Under the pieces are notes generated by a model. The model made no database searches, had not been told where the DNA came from, and saw only the letters and a list, made by a program, of their open reading frames with translations. Both the position numbers and the translations under genes were made by a program. Positions 42,175 through 50,394 of a DNA stretch of 64,000 bases are shown in pieces. The stretch is from positions 248,001 through 312,000 of the forward strand of contig JAFUQU010000014.1 in the NCBI GenBank assembly GCA_017472255.1, in the 5' to 3' direction. The stretch is from Clostridia bacterium. Its GTDB lineage: Bacteria; Bacillota; Clostridia; Oscillospirales; CAG-272. Position 1 is the stretch's first letter. The number at the start of each line of letters is the position of its first letter.

Positions 42175-43182
42175 ATGCCCGAAAAAATCATACTGACCGA
42201 TTCGGTCGAACAGACAGCAAAGCTGTTCGGTGAGCTGGACGTGCATATGGAGAAGCTGGAGCGCGCCTTCGGCGTGATCATCAAGTCCCGCGATACCGAT
42301 AAAACTACCGGGAACGCCATCCATATCAGCGGCGGGGACATGGACGCCGTGGAGAAGGCGGGGAATGCGCTGGGTTATCTCAAGCGGATGGCGAAGCTCA
42401 ACGATACGCTGAGCGCGCAGAACGTGGATTATGTTATCGACATGGTGTCGGACGGCAGAAAGGATGAGCTGTCCGAGCTGGACGACGACGCCATCTGCCT
42501 GACCACCCGCGGCAAGCCCATCAAAGCAAAAACCATCGGACAGAAGAAATATGTGGAGGCCATCCGGAAGAATACCATCGTCATGGGCATCGGCCCGGCG
42601 GGTACCGGTAAGACCTTCCTTGCCGTCGCCATGGCGGTGACTGCCCTGCGCGCCAAGCAGGTGGAGCGGATTATTCTCACCCGTCCGGCGGTGGAGGCCG
42701 GCGAGAAGCTGGGATTTTTGCCCGGCGATCTTCAAAATAAGATCGATCCCTATCTGCGCCCGCTTTATGACGCGCTCTACGAAATGCTTGGCGTGGAAGC
42801 CTATCAGCGTTATGTGGAGCGGGGAACCATCGAAATCGCACCGCTTGCCTATATGCGCGGACGGACGCTGGACGATTCGTTCATCATTCTGGATGAGGCG
42901 CAGAATACCACGCCCGAGCAGATGAAAATGTTCCTGACCCGTCTCGGATTCAACTCCAAGGCGGTTGTGACCGGCGACCTGACCCAGACTGACCTGCCCT
43001 TCGGCAAGAAAAGCGGTCTTGCCGAGGCGGTGAAGATTCTGGAGGGAATCGACGATATCGCGGTACACCGCTTCAGCGAGCGGGATGTGGTGCGCCACCG
43101 TCTGGTGCAGAAGATCATCCTCGCCTATGAAAATTACGACAAGCAGAGAAAACAAACGGAATACAGAATCAAAAAGGACTGA
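42175..43182 (+). CDS. phoH: PhoH-family ATPase
   Basis: 335 aa. A KH-like N-terminal part precedes the PhoH NTPase domain, with Walker A GPAGTGKT, the RPAVEAGEKLGFLPGDL segment, Walker B FIILDEAQN, and the sensor stretch VVTGDLTQTDLP. It is a cytoplasmic ATPase associated with RNA metabolism and ybeY. The ybeY gene follows after 5 nt. Confidence 0.92.
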   Translation: MPEKIILTDSVEQTAKLFGELDVHMEKLERAFGVIIKSRDTDKTTGNAIHISGGDMDAVEKAGNALGYLKRMAKLNDTLSAQNVDYVIDMVSDGRKDELSELDDDAICLTTRGKPIKAKTIGQKKYVEAIRKNTIVMGIGPAGTGKTFLAVAMAVTALRAKQVERIILTRPAVEAGEKLGFLPGDLQNKIDPYLRPLYDALYEMLGVEAYQRYVERGTIEIAPLAYMRGRTLDDSFIILDEAQNTTPEQMKMFLTRLGFNSKAVVTGDLTQTDLPFGKKSGLAEAVKILEGIDDIAVHRFSERDVVRHRLVQKIILAYENYDKQRKQTEYRIKKD

Positions 43183-43187
43183 CCAAT

Positions 43188-43667
43188 ATGAAACACTATA
43201 TATTTTTTACCAACGAACAGGATAAAGAACCGGTAACTACCGAGCTGCGCACCCTTGTCAAGGCTGCCATTTACGCTTCCCTCGCTTTCGAGGACTTCCG
43301 CCGCAAGGCTGAGGTTTCCGTGACCTTCACCGACAACGAGGGCATCCGGGAGATCAACCGGGAGCATCGTGACATCGATTCTGCCACCGACGTGCTGTCC
43401 TTCCCCATGCTCAGCGATGAGGATTCGGGCGCTGACACGGATATCGGCAATCAGGCGGCGCTGCTGGGCGATATCGTGATTTCGCTGGAGCGCGCCAGAG
43501 AGCAGGCGGCGGAGTTTGGTCACAGCTATACCCGTGAGGTAGCCTTCCTGACGGTGCATTCGGTGCTTCATCTGCTGGGCTACGATCACGTGGACTCCGA
43601 GGAGGACGACCGTCGCATGCGTGACCGCCAGAACGCCATACTCGACTACATGGGGATTACAAGATAA
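43188..43667 (+). CDS. ybeY: Endoribonuclease YbeY
   Basis: 159 aa. The metal site is intact in HSVLHLLGYDH (three His in HxxxHxxGxxH) and the upstream SATDVLSFPM block is present. YbeY takes part in 16S rRNA 3' maturation and ribosome quality control. In many Firmicutes a 7TM-HD phosphodiesterase gene sits between phoH and ybeY; here there is none. Confidence 0.93.
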   Translation: MKHYIFFTNEQDKEPVTTELRTLVKAAIYASLAFEDFRRKAEVSVTFTDNEGIREINREHRDIDSATDVLSFPMLSDEDSGADTDIGNQAALLGDIVISLERAREQAAEFGHSYTREVAFLTVHSVLHLLGYDHVDSEEDDRRMRDRQNAILDYMGITR

Positions 43668-43679
43668 GGATTGAAGAAC

Positions 43680-44564
43680 ATGACAAAAACAGGATTTATC
43701 GCTATCGTCGGACGCCCGAACGTGGGAAAGTCCACGCTGCTTAACTCGCTGCTGGGGGAGAAGATCGCCATCGTCTCGTCCAAGCCCCAGACCACCCGCA
43801 ACCGCATCACCGGCATTCTCACCGAGGATGAAAATCAGTATGTTTTTTTGGATACGCCGGGTATGCTCAAGCCCAAGAACCGGCTGGGCGATTACATGGT
43901 GAAGACCATCAGCTCCACCATCGTCGATGTGGACGCCGCCATTCTGGTGGTGGACGCCGCTAAGCCGGTGTCCGATGTGGAAAAGACGTTGCTGGAGCGC
44001 CTTTCCAAGCAGAAAACGCCGGTGGTGCTGGCTATCAATAAGACCGATACGGTGAACGCCACGCAGGTGGCCGAGTGCATCATGGCGTATTCCTCGTTAT
44101 ACGATTTTACCGCCGTCATTCCCATGGCTGCCGCCAAGGGTGAGGGCGTGTCCATCGTAACAAAGGAGGTCGCGCCGCTGCTCCATGAGGGCGACTGGTT
44201 CTTCCCGGAGGATATGCTCACCGATCAGCCCGAACGGGTGCTGGCATCCGAAATCATCCGCGAAAAGCTGCTTCGCACCCTCAACGACGAGATTCCCCAC
44301 GGCACTGCCGTGGTCATCGAAGCCTTTGAGGAAAAGCCCACGCTGATTAAAATTCGCGCGGAAATTTACTGCGAGAAGGAGTCCCACAAGGGCATTATCA
44401 TCGGCAAGAAGGGCGCGGCACTGAAAAAGGTGGGAACCTGGGCGCGGGAGGACATGGAAGCGTTCTTCGGCGTACAGGTGCATCTCGACCTGTGGGTGAA
44501 GGTGAAGGAAAACTGGCGGGACAATGCCGGACTTCTCAACAGCTTCGGCTTCAACGACGACTGA
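43680..44564 (+). CDS. era: GTPase Era
   Basis: 294 aa from ATG 43680, preferred because AAGGA lies 9 nt upstream; an in-frame TTG at 43671 touches that site. G1 GRPNVGKS, G3 DTPG, and G4 NKTD are present. The C-terminal KH domain carries IIIGKKGAALKKVG. Era binds the 3' end of 16S rRNA during 30S assembly. It lies 12 nt before recO. Confidence 0.95.
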   Translation: MTKTGFIAIVGRPNVGKSTLLNSLLGEKIAIVSSKPQTTRNRITGILTEDENQYVFLDTPGMLKPKNRLGDYMVKTISSTIVDVDAAILVVDAAKPVSDVEKTLLERLSKQKTPVVLAINKTDTVNATQVAECIMAYSSLYDFTAVIPMAAAKGEGVSIVTKEVAPLLHEGDWFFPEDMLTDQPERVLASEIIREKLLRTLNDEIPHGTAVVIEAFEEKPTLIKIRAEIYCEKESHKGIIIGKKGAALKKVGTWAREDMEAFFGVQVHLDLWVKVKENWRDNAGLLNSFGFNDD

Positions 44565-44576
44565 TTTTTCCGCCCG

Positions 44577-45374
44577 ATGCTGTATACACTCAAAGGGCTG
44601 GTGCTGCGCGAGAACGTGGCCGGAGACAACGCCCGCTATATCAATCTGCTGACGGCGGAGCGGGGCAGGCTGTCGGTTCTGGTGCGCGGTTCGGCGAAAT
44701 CGCGGGGGAAATTCACCGCTCCCACGCAGATTTTCTGCTATTCAGAGATGGTGCTCTACGAGCACAACGGCAAATACACCCTGAACGACGCCTCGCTAAT
44801 TGAGAATTATTTCTATCTCTGCTCGGATTTCGACACCATGACGCTGGGGACTTATGTGCTGAACGCCGCCGAGTATGTCACGTCGGAGGAACAGCCGGAA
44901 GAGGAAATCCTGCGGCTGACGCTGAATACCCTGTGGGCGCTGTCCCATCGCAGGGAGCGCGACCTGCGGCTGATTAAGGGCGCGTTTGAGCTGCGGCTGG
45001 CGGCGCTGGCGGGTTTTGCGCCCAATCTGGTCTGCTGTCAGGGCTGCGGCTGCGGCGTGGGCGAGGACAGGCTGCATCTCAACGTGATGGAAGGTACGCT
45101 GCTCTGCGAGAAGTGTGTGGATCGATTTCAGAAGGAAGTTTACATGGAGAACGATATTCTCGTGGACGAAAACCGGACGGCGCAGATTATTCTGCCCCTT
45201 GACCCGGCGGTGGTGCTGGCCATGCAGTATGCGCTGTATGTTCAGCCGAACAAGCTGTTCTCCTTTACGCTGGCACAGGAGCTGATTCCGCAGTTCTCCC
45301 ACGCCTGCGAAAAATATCTCGAGAATCATGTCGATCACCATTTTCAGGTGCTCGATATGCTGACATTCAGTTAA
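44577..45374 (+). CDS. recO: DNA repair protein RecO
   Basis: 265 aa. The N-terminal OB fold (LKGLVLRENVAGDNARYINLLTAERGRLSVLVRGSAKSRGKF) is followed by the helical part with a four-Cys zinc finger (CCQGCGCG and LLCEKC). RecO loads RecA with RecF/R and anneals strands. It sits in the era-recO-mutS2 run, whose order with era is conserved in Firmicutes. Confidence 0.92.
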   Translation: MLYTLKGLVLRENVAGDNARYINLLTAERGRLSVLVRGSAKSRGKFTAPTQIFCYSEMVLYEHNGKYTLNDASLIENYFYLCSDFDTMTLGTYVLNAAEYVTSEEQPEEEILRLTLNTLWALSHRRERDLRLIKGAFELRLAALAGFAPNLVCCQGCGCGVGEDRLHLNVMEGTLLCEKCVDRFQKEVYMENDILVDENRTAQIILPLDPAVVLAMQYALYVQPNKLFSFTLAQELIPQFSHACEKYLENHVDHHFQVLDMLTFS

Positions 45375-45392
45375 AAACAACGGAGGATTCCA

Positions 45393-47783
45393 TTGAACAA
45401 TTACGAAAGAGCCATACGAACGCTCGAATATGATAAAATTTTAGCCCTGCTGGCCGAGAAGGCGCCTACCGAGGGCGCCCGTGAGCTGGCGCTGGCACTG
45501 CGTCCCACCAACGACCCCGACCGCATTCTTCGGCTTCAGCGGGAAACCACCGAAGCCAAGGCTATGCAGGCCATTAAGGGTATGCCTTCCTTCGGCATGG
45601 TCAAGGACGTGCGCGACTGCGCCGAGCGTGCCGGCAAAGGCGCGGTATTGAATCAGCGGGAGCTGTTGGATATCGCCAATGTGCTTCGCACCTCCCGGTC
45701 ACTGCTGGAATACAGCCGCACCGACCGCCGGGAAAAGGTATCGCTGGACGATGTGTTTGAACGGCTGATTCCCAATAAAAAGCTGGAAGACCGCATTTAT
45801 ACCGCGATTATCTCCGAGGATATGATTGCCGACGAAGCAAGCCCCGCGCTGTCCGACATCCGCCGGAAGATGCGCTCGGCCAATAACCGCATCAAGGATA
45901 CGCTGCAGAGCTTTGTCAGCGGTTCCTACGCGAAATATTTGCAGGAAAACATCATCACCATGCGCAACGGACGCTACGTTATTCCGGTCAAAACCGAGTG
46001 CAAAAATGACGTCCGCGGTCTGGTACACGATACCTCCGCATCGGGCGCGACCCTGTTCGTTGAGCCGCTGTCGGTGGTGGAAGCCAACAACGAGCTGCGG
46101 GTGCTTCAGGTAAAGGAAGCCACCGAAATCGAGCGGATTCTCACCGAGCTGTCTGCCGCCGTGGCTGAGATTGAAACATCCCTGTCGCTGAACTATCAGA
46201 ACATCACCGATCTTGCGTTCATCTTTGCCAAGAGCGAGCTGTCCTTCAAGCTGGACGCCGTTCCGGCGCGTATTACGGGCGACCGTCACATGAGCCTGAT
46301 CCGCGCCCGCCATCCGCTGCTTGACCCGGCGAAGGTGGTGCCGATCACAGTGTCGCTTGGCGGCGACAACGCCACGCTGGTTATCACCGGCCCCAACACC
46401 GGCGGTAAAACCGTTACCATCAAGACGCTGGGACTGTTTGCGCTGATGGCGCAGTCCGGTCTGCATATTCCCGCTTCCGACACCTCCGAGCTTTGCATTT
46501 TTGACGACATTTTCGCCGACATCGGAGACGAGCAGTCCATCGAGCAGTCCCTGTCCACCTTCTCGTCTCACATGGTGAACATCGTGGGCATCACCGAAAA
46601 GGTAGGCGCACGCTCGCTGGTGCTCATCGACGAGCTGGGCGCCGGAACCGACCCGGTGGAGGGCGCGGCGCTGGCGGTGGCGGTGCTGGAAAAGGTGCAT
46701 TCGGTGGGCGCGCTTTGCGCGGCAACCACCCACTATGCCGAGCTGAAGGCGTTCGCGCTGGAGACCGACGGCTTTGTCAACGCCTCCTGCGAGTTCGACG
46801 TGAACACGCTGAAGCCGACTTACCGCCTGATTATCGGCACGCCCGGCAAATCCAACGCCTTCGCCATTTCGTCAAAGCTGGGGCTGTCCGACGAGATTGT
46901 CAACCGCGCCAAGTCGCTGGTCAGCGAGGAGAACAAGCACTTCGAGGACGTGATCGAAAAGCTGGAAGCCAGCCGTCTGGAGATGGATCGCAACAAGGAA
47001 GAAGCCGAACGTCTGCGCCGGGAGTTCACCGAGTACAAGGCTGCCAACGAAAAGCTGATCGCCGACAAGCTGGCCGCCGCCGAGCGTGAGCTGGAGAAGG
47101 CGCGCGCACAGGCGGTGTCCATTGTGGAGAGCGCGAAGATTTCCAGCGAATATGTGATGGAGCAGCTGGAAAAGGCCAAGCGCGAGCGCGACACGGACAA
47201 GCTGGCATCCCAGCTGGAGGAATCCCGCCGGAACATCCGCCGTCAGCTGCGGGAATCGGATTCGAAGATCAATCCCGTCAACGAAAAGGTGGCGGAAGAT
47301 TATGTGCTGCCCCGTCCGCTCAAAAAGGGCGACGACGTGCTGATTATTAATATTAATAAGAAGGCCGTTGTTCTGGACGACCCGGACAAGGACGGCAATG
47401 TAAACGTGCAGGCGGGCATCATTAAGACCCGCACTAAGGTGAAGAACCTGATGCTGCTGGAGGAGGATAAGGTGACTTACACCGATGCTCAGAAGAAGCA
47501 GATGGCGGCGGATAAGTACCGCGTCACCGTTTCCCGGGACTTCCGGGACGAAATCGACCTGCGCGGTCAGACCGGCGACGATGCCTGGTACATGGTGGAC
47601 AAGTATTTCGACGAAGCCCACATCGCCGGCATTCACACGCTGCGCCTGATTCACGGCAAGGGCACCGGCGCGCTGAAAAATGCGCTGTGGAATTATCTGA
47701 AAAAGGATCCGCGCGTGGTTTCCTACCGCTACGGCAAGTACGGTGAGGGTGATCTGGGCGTGACTATTGTGGAAGTAAAATAA
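45393..47783 (+). CDS. mutS2: Endonuclease/ATPase MutS2
   Basis: 796 aa from TTG 45393, with GGAGG 6 nt upstream. The core domain and clamp lead to the MutS-type ATPase with Walker A GPNTGGKT and Walker B LVLIDELGAGTDP. A coiled coil (about 510-620) follows, then a KOW-like linker and a C-terminal Smr nuclease domain (DLRGQTGDDAWYMVDKY, LRLIHGKGTGALK). MutS2 suppresses recombination and acts on stalled ribosomes or DNA. Length and domains are normal. Confidence 0.95.
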   Translation: MNNYERAIRTLEYDKILALLAEKAPTEGARELALALRPTNDPDRILRLQRETTEAKAMQAIKGMPSFGMVKDVRDCAERAGKGAVLNQRELLDIANVLRTSRSLLEYSRTDRREKVSLDDVFERLIPNKKLEDRIYTAIISEDMIADEASPALSDIRRKMRSANNRIKDTLQSFVSGSYAKYLQENIITMRNGRYVIPVKTECKNDVRGLVHDTSASGATLFVEPLSVVEANNELRVLQVKEATEIERILTELSAAVAEIETSLSLNYQNITDLAFIFAKSELSFKLDAVPARITGDRHMSLIRARHPLLDPAKVVPITVSLGGDNATLVITGPNTGGKTVTIKTLGLFALMAQSGLHIPASDTSELCIFDDIFADIGDEQSIEQSLSTFSSHMVNIVGITEKVGARSLVLIDELGAGTDPVEGAALAVAVLEKVHSVGALCAATTHYAELKAFALETDGFVNASCEFDVNTLKPTYRLIIGTPGKSNAFAISSKLGLSDEIVNRAKSLVSEENKHFEDVIEKLEASRLEMDRNKEEAERLRREFTEYKAANEKLIADKLAAAERELEKARAQAVSIVESAKISSEYVMEQLEKAKRERDTDKLASQLEESRRNIRRQLRESDSKINPVNEKVAEDYVLPRPLKKGDDVLIININKKAVVLDDPDKDGNVNVQAGIIKTRTKVKNLMLLEEDKVTYTDAQKKQMAADKYRVTVSRDFRDEIDLRGQTGDDAWYMVDKYFDEAHIAGIHTLRLIHGKGTGALKNALWNYLKKDPRVVSYRYGKYGEGDLGVTIVEVK

Positions 47784-47797
47784 GTGGAGGAATGGGC

Positions 47798-48421
47798 ATG
47801 AAGGGCTGGCTGCGGTATTGCGGATGTCTGCTTGGGCTGGTACTGCTGCTGACAGGCTGTCAGCAGCAGCTGGCGGAGCTGATCGTCGTAGGCGGAACCA
47901 TGGCCTTTTACGCCGAGGCGGAGCCGGTTCTGCAGCAGGTGGAGGAAACCATCGCTGCGGGCGAAATCGCATTCGACGCGGCGCTTCCCGAAACGAGCGC
48001 TTTACCGGAGACGACGGCTGTTCCCGAAACCACCGCTTTACCGGAGACGACGGCTGTTCCCGAGACCACCGCCGCACCAGAAACGACGGCTGTTCCCGAG
48101 ACTACCGCCGCGCCGGAAACGACAGCGCCGCCCGAAACGACGGCAGCACCGGTCACTGCGGCTGTTCCCAAAACTACCGCCGCGCCGGAAACGACAGCGC
48201 CGCCCGAAACGACGGCAGCACCGGTCACTGCGGCTGTCCCAGAAACCACCGCCGCTCCGTCGCAGTCAACGGAAAACGTAGTCTACTGGGTGAAGAATGG
48301 CGAGGTCTGGCATTTGCGCGAGAACTGCCCAAGCCTGTCCCGGTCGAAGGATATCCTGTCCGGCAGCGTGTCGGACGCGATGAACGCGGGGAAGGAGCGG
48401 GTCTGTAAACGCTGCGGATAG
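47798..48421 (+). CDS. Lipoprotein with PETTA repeats and C-terminal Cys motif
   Basis: 207 aa from ATG 47798, which sits 7 nt after GGAGG (an ATG at 47792 is too close). The signal peptide ends in lipobox LLTGC with acylated Cys21. Residues about 60-155 are repeats of PETTA and related pentapeptides, a flexible, heavily Thr-rich wall-spanning stalk. The C-terminal 45 residues (YWVKNGEVWHLRENC, SLSRSKDILSGSV, CKRCG) form a small domain with three Cys and a His that is common at the ends of Firmicutes surface proteins and may bind metal. Function unknown. It starts 14 nt after mutS2 but is unlikely to be related to it. Confidence 0.8.
   Translation: MKGWLRYCGCLLGLVLLLTGCQQQLAELIVVGGTMAFYAEAEPVLQQVEETIAAGEIAFDAALPETSALPETTAVPETTALPETTAVPETTAAPETTAVPETTAAPETTAPPETTAAPVTAAVPKTTAAPETTAPPETTAAPVTAAVPETTAAPSQSTENVVYWVKNGEVWHLRENCPSLSRSKDILSGSVSDAMNAGKERVCKRCG
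47990..48250 (+). repeat. Tandem pentapeptide-coding repeats, with a 65-bp exact duplication
   Basis: A 15-bp unit encoding PETTA variants is repeated through the stalk of the lipoprotein gene. Within it 48101-48165 and 48173-48237 are identical over 65 bp at a 72-bp spacing (24 codons). Such arrays can expand or contract by slippage in steps that keep the frame. Confidence 0.9.
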
Positions 48422-48524
48422 GTTGAAATTGCGTATAAATTGTGTCGGCGGGATGAATAGAATATAAAATTCCAATCAAATCGGTCTGGTTTTTATCAAA
48501 AGCGATATGAAATGAAAAAAACGC

Positions 48525-48553
48525 TTCCTTTTTTCCGCGTTTTCTGTTATAAT
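48525..48553 (+). promoter_or_regulatory. Probable promoter of the rhamnose-region genes
   Basis: TATAAT at 48548-48553 is perfect. The -35, TTCCTT at 48525-48530 with a 17-nt spacer, is poor, which would suit activator-dependent transcription. It lies 70 nt before the first ATG. Confidence 0.55.
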
Positions 48554-48622
48554 ATATGTGGCAGATTTGTTTCATCATAACATGAATCCATTAAAATACA
48601 CATATTAAGGAGTGTTACGAAA

Positions 48623-49405
48623 ATGTCAGAAAAAATGATTCTCGGCGCACAGCTCTTTACCGTGCGTGACTACATGAAAACCGAGGAAGACTTCGCACGT
48701 ACCATGGAGAAGATTGCGAAGATCGGCTACAAGTATGTGCAGGTTTCCGGTATCGGCGATGTGAGCGCCGCTGCTATCAAAAAATCCACCGAGGACAACG
48801 GTCTGAAGGTCGTTCTTACCCATACGGCTCCTGCCCGCATTCTCAATGAAACCGAAAAGGTCATCGAGGAGCACACCCTCTTTGGATGTGACTGCATCGG
48901 TATCGGTGGTATTTTCAATTACAAGCCCTTCAACCCCGAAAATCTGAAGCGCTTCACCGACGATTTCGCGCCCGCCATCGAGAAGATCAAGGCTGCCGGT
49001 AAGAAGTTCCTCTACCACAACCACCGCTTCGAGTTCGAAAAGCTGCCGGACGGTCAGCTGCTGTTTGAGTTTATTATGAATTCCTCCCCCGACCTGATGC
49101 TCACCTTCGATACTTATTGGGCACAGGCAGGCGGCGTTGATCCGGCAGACCGCATCGAAAAGTGGAAGGACAAGATCGCCGTGACCCACTTCAAGGATAT
49201 GCGCATCGAGGACGACGTGCAGAAATTCGCGGCTGTGGGCGAAGGCAACATGAACTTCGACCGCATCGTGGAATCCTGCCTCAAGAGCGGCATCAAGTAT
49301 CACATGGTCGAGCAGGATACCGTGCCGGAAGGCGCAGATCCCTTCGAATGCCTGGAGACCAGCTACAAGAACGTTATGGCCAGATATGGTCAGTATTTTG
49401 AATAA
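48623..49405 (+). CDS. Sugar phosphate isomerase/epimerase (TIM barrel)
   Basis: 260 aa. Family residues include LGAQLFTVRDYMKTEEDF, LYHNHRFEFE, MLTFDTYWAQAGG, THFKDM and VGEGNMNFDRI, matching xylose-isomerase-like TIM barrels with a metal site of Glu, Asp, His and Glu. No signal peptide. It is first of four co-directional genes with a second TIM-barrel protein, rhaB and rhaA, so a role in rhamnose or related sugar catabolism (epimerase or keto-sugar processing) is likely. Substrate unknown. Confidence 0.85.
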   Translation: MSEKMILGAQLFTVRDYMKTEEDFARTMEKIAKIGYKYVQVSGIGDVSAAAIKKSTEDNGLKVVLTHTAPARILNETEKVIEEHTLFGCDCIGIGGIFNYKPFNPENLKRFTDDFAPAIEKIKAAGKKFLYHNHRFEFEKLPDGQLLFEFIMNSSPDLMLTFDTYWAQAGGVDPADRIEKWKDKIAVTHFKDMRIEDDVQKFAAVGEGNMNFDRIVESCLKSGIKYHMVEQDTVPEGADPFECLETSYKNVMARYGQYFE

Positions 49406-49425
49406 TTTCAAGGAGAACAAAGAAC

Positions 49426-50274
49426 ATGGCAGAATTTGTACTCAGCGCTTTTGCTGACGAATACTCCCCGAACTTTGACGAGCAGCTGGAAGGCTTGAAG
49501 AAGCACGGCATCGGCTACATGGAAATCCGCGGTGTGGACGGCAAGAATGTCTCCGACCTGACCGAGGACGAGATGAAGGCTGTCCGCGCCAAGCTGGACG
49601 CCGCAGGCATCGGCGTTTCTTCCATCGGTTCGCCCATCGGCAAGATCAAGGTGACGGACGATTTCGACGCGCATATGGCTAAGCTGGCCAACTGCATCAA
49701 GGCCGCTCACATTCTTGGCACGAAGAACATCCGCATTTTCAGCTTCTATATGCCCGAGGGCATGACCCGTGAGGAAGCACGCCCCGAGGTTATGCGCCGT
49801 CTGGGTGCTATGCTGGAGCTGGCGAAGAAGGAAGATGTGGTTCTCTGCCACGAGAACGAGAAGGCGATCTATGGCGAATCCGCCGAGTGCTGCCTTGACA
49901 TCCAGAAGGAATTCGGCGGCGAGATCAAGCTGATCTTTGACCCCGCAAACTTCATCATGGACGGTCACGAGCCTTATCCTCACGCTTACGACCTGCTGGG
50001 CGACAAGATCTACTATATGCACATCAAGGACGCTTCCGCAGAGCACGTCATCGCTCCCGCGGGCAAGGGTGTCGGACGCATTCCCGAGATTCTGGCTGAC
50101 CTGGACAAGAAGGTTTCCGGAAAGATGTTCCTGACCGTGGAGCCTCACCTGCGTGTCTTCAAGGGCTTCGACGCTCTGGAGCGCGATCAGAAGACCACCA
50201 TGCCCAACACCTATGCCACCAGCTATGAAGCCTTCGGCACCGCTGTGGACGCCATCAAGGCGATCATCGCGTAA
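49426..50274 (+). CDS. Sugar phosphate isomerase/epimerase (TIM barrel), second copy
   Basis: 282 aa. It has the same fold as its neighbour but a different sequence: LSAFADEYSPNFDEQLEGLK, YMEIRGVDGKN, VLCHENEKAIYGES, LIFDPANFIMDGHEP, YMHIKDAS and KMFLTVEPHLR. The metal-ligand Glu, Asp, His and Glu residues appear present. It starts 20 nt after the first epimerase gene ends (AGGAGA upstream). A strong hairpin follows at 50298-50328 before rhaB. Confidence 0.85.
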   Translation: MAEFVLSAFADEYSPNFDEQLEGLKKHGIGYMEIRGVDGKNVSDLTEDEMKAVRAKLDAAGIGVSSIGSPIGKIKVTDDFDAHMAKLANCIKAAHILGTKNIRIFSFYMPEGMTREEARPEVMRRLGAMLELAKKEDVVLCHENEKAIYGESAECCLDIQKEFGGEIKLIFDPANFIMDGHEPYPHAYDLLGDKIYYMHIKDASAEHVIAPAGKGVGRIPEILADLDKKVSGKMFLTVEPHLRVFKGFDALERDQKTTMPNTYATSYEAFGTAVDAIKAIIA

Positions 50275-50297
50275 ATATACTTACCTGCAATCCATTT

Positions 50298-50328
50298 CAG
50301 TGCCGACGCGTGTATACGCGGCGGCACT
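50298..50328 (+). other. Intercistronic hairpin before rhaB
   Basis: An interrupted stem, eight plus five base pairs around one A-G mismatch with a GTAT loop, in the 120-nt gap between the second epimerase and rhaB. There is no U-run, so it is probably an RNA-processing or stability element or a partial terminator that lowers downstream expression. Confidence 0.6.
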
Positions 50329-50394
50329 GCTGGGTATAGGATAAATTTGTTAGAAAGTCAGAAAATTAACACAGTTTTGAAAGGAGAACTCACT

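Noticed and set aside
45699..48249. Minus-strand frames across mutS2 and the repeat lipoprotein, including a GAAVVSG repeat product
   Set aside because: The repeats keep all frames open; the sense frame has a lipobox and start site, the antisense ones do not.
48511..48540. A catabolite-repression (CRE) box before the rhamnose-region genes
   Set aside because: The ACGCTT core resembles half a CRE but the flanking bases do not match the palindrome.
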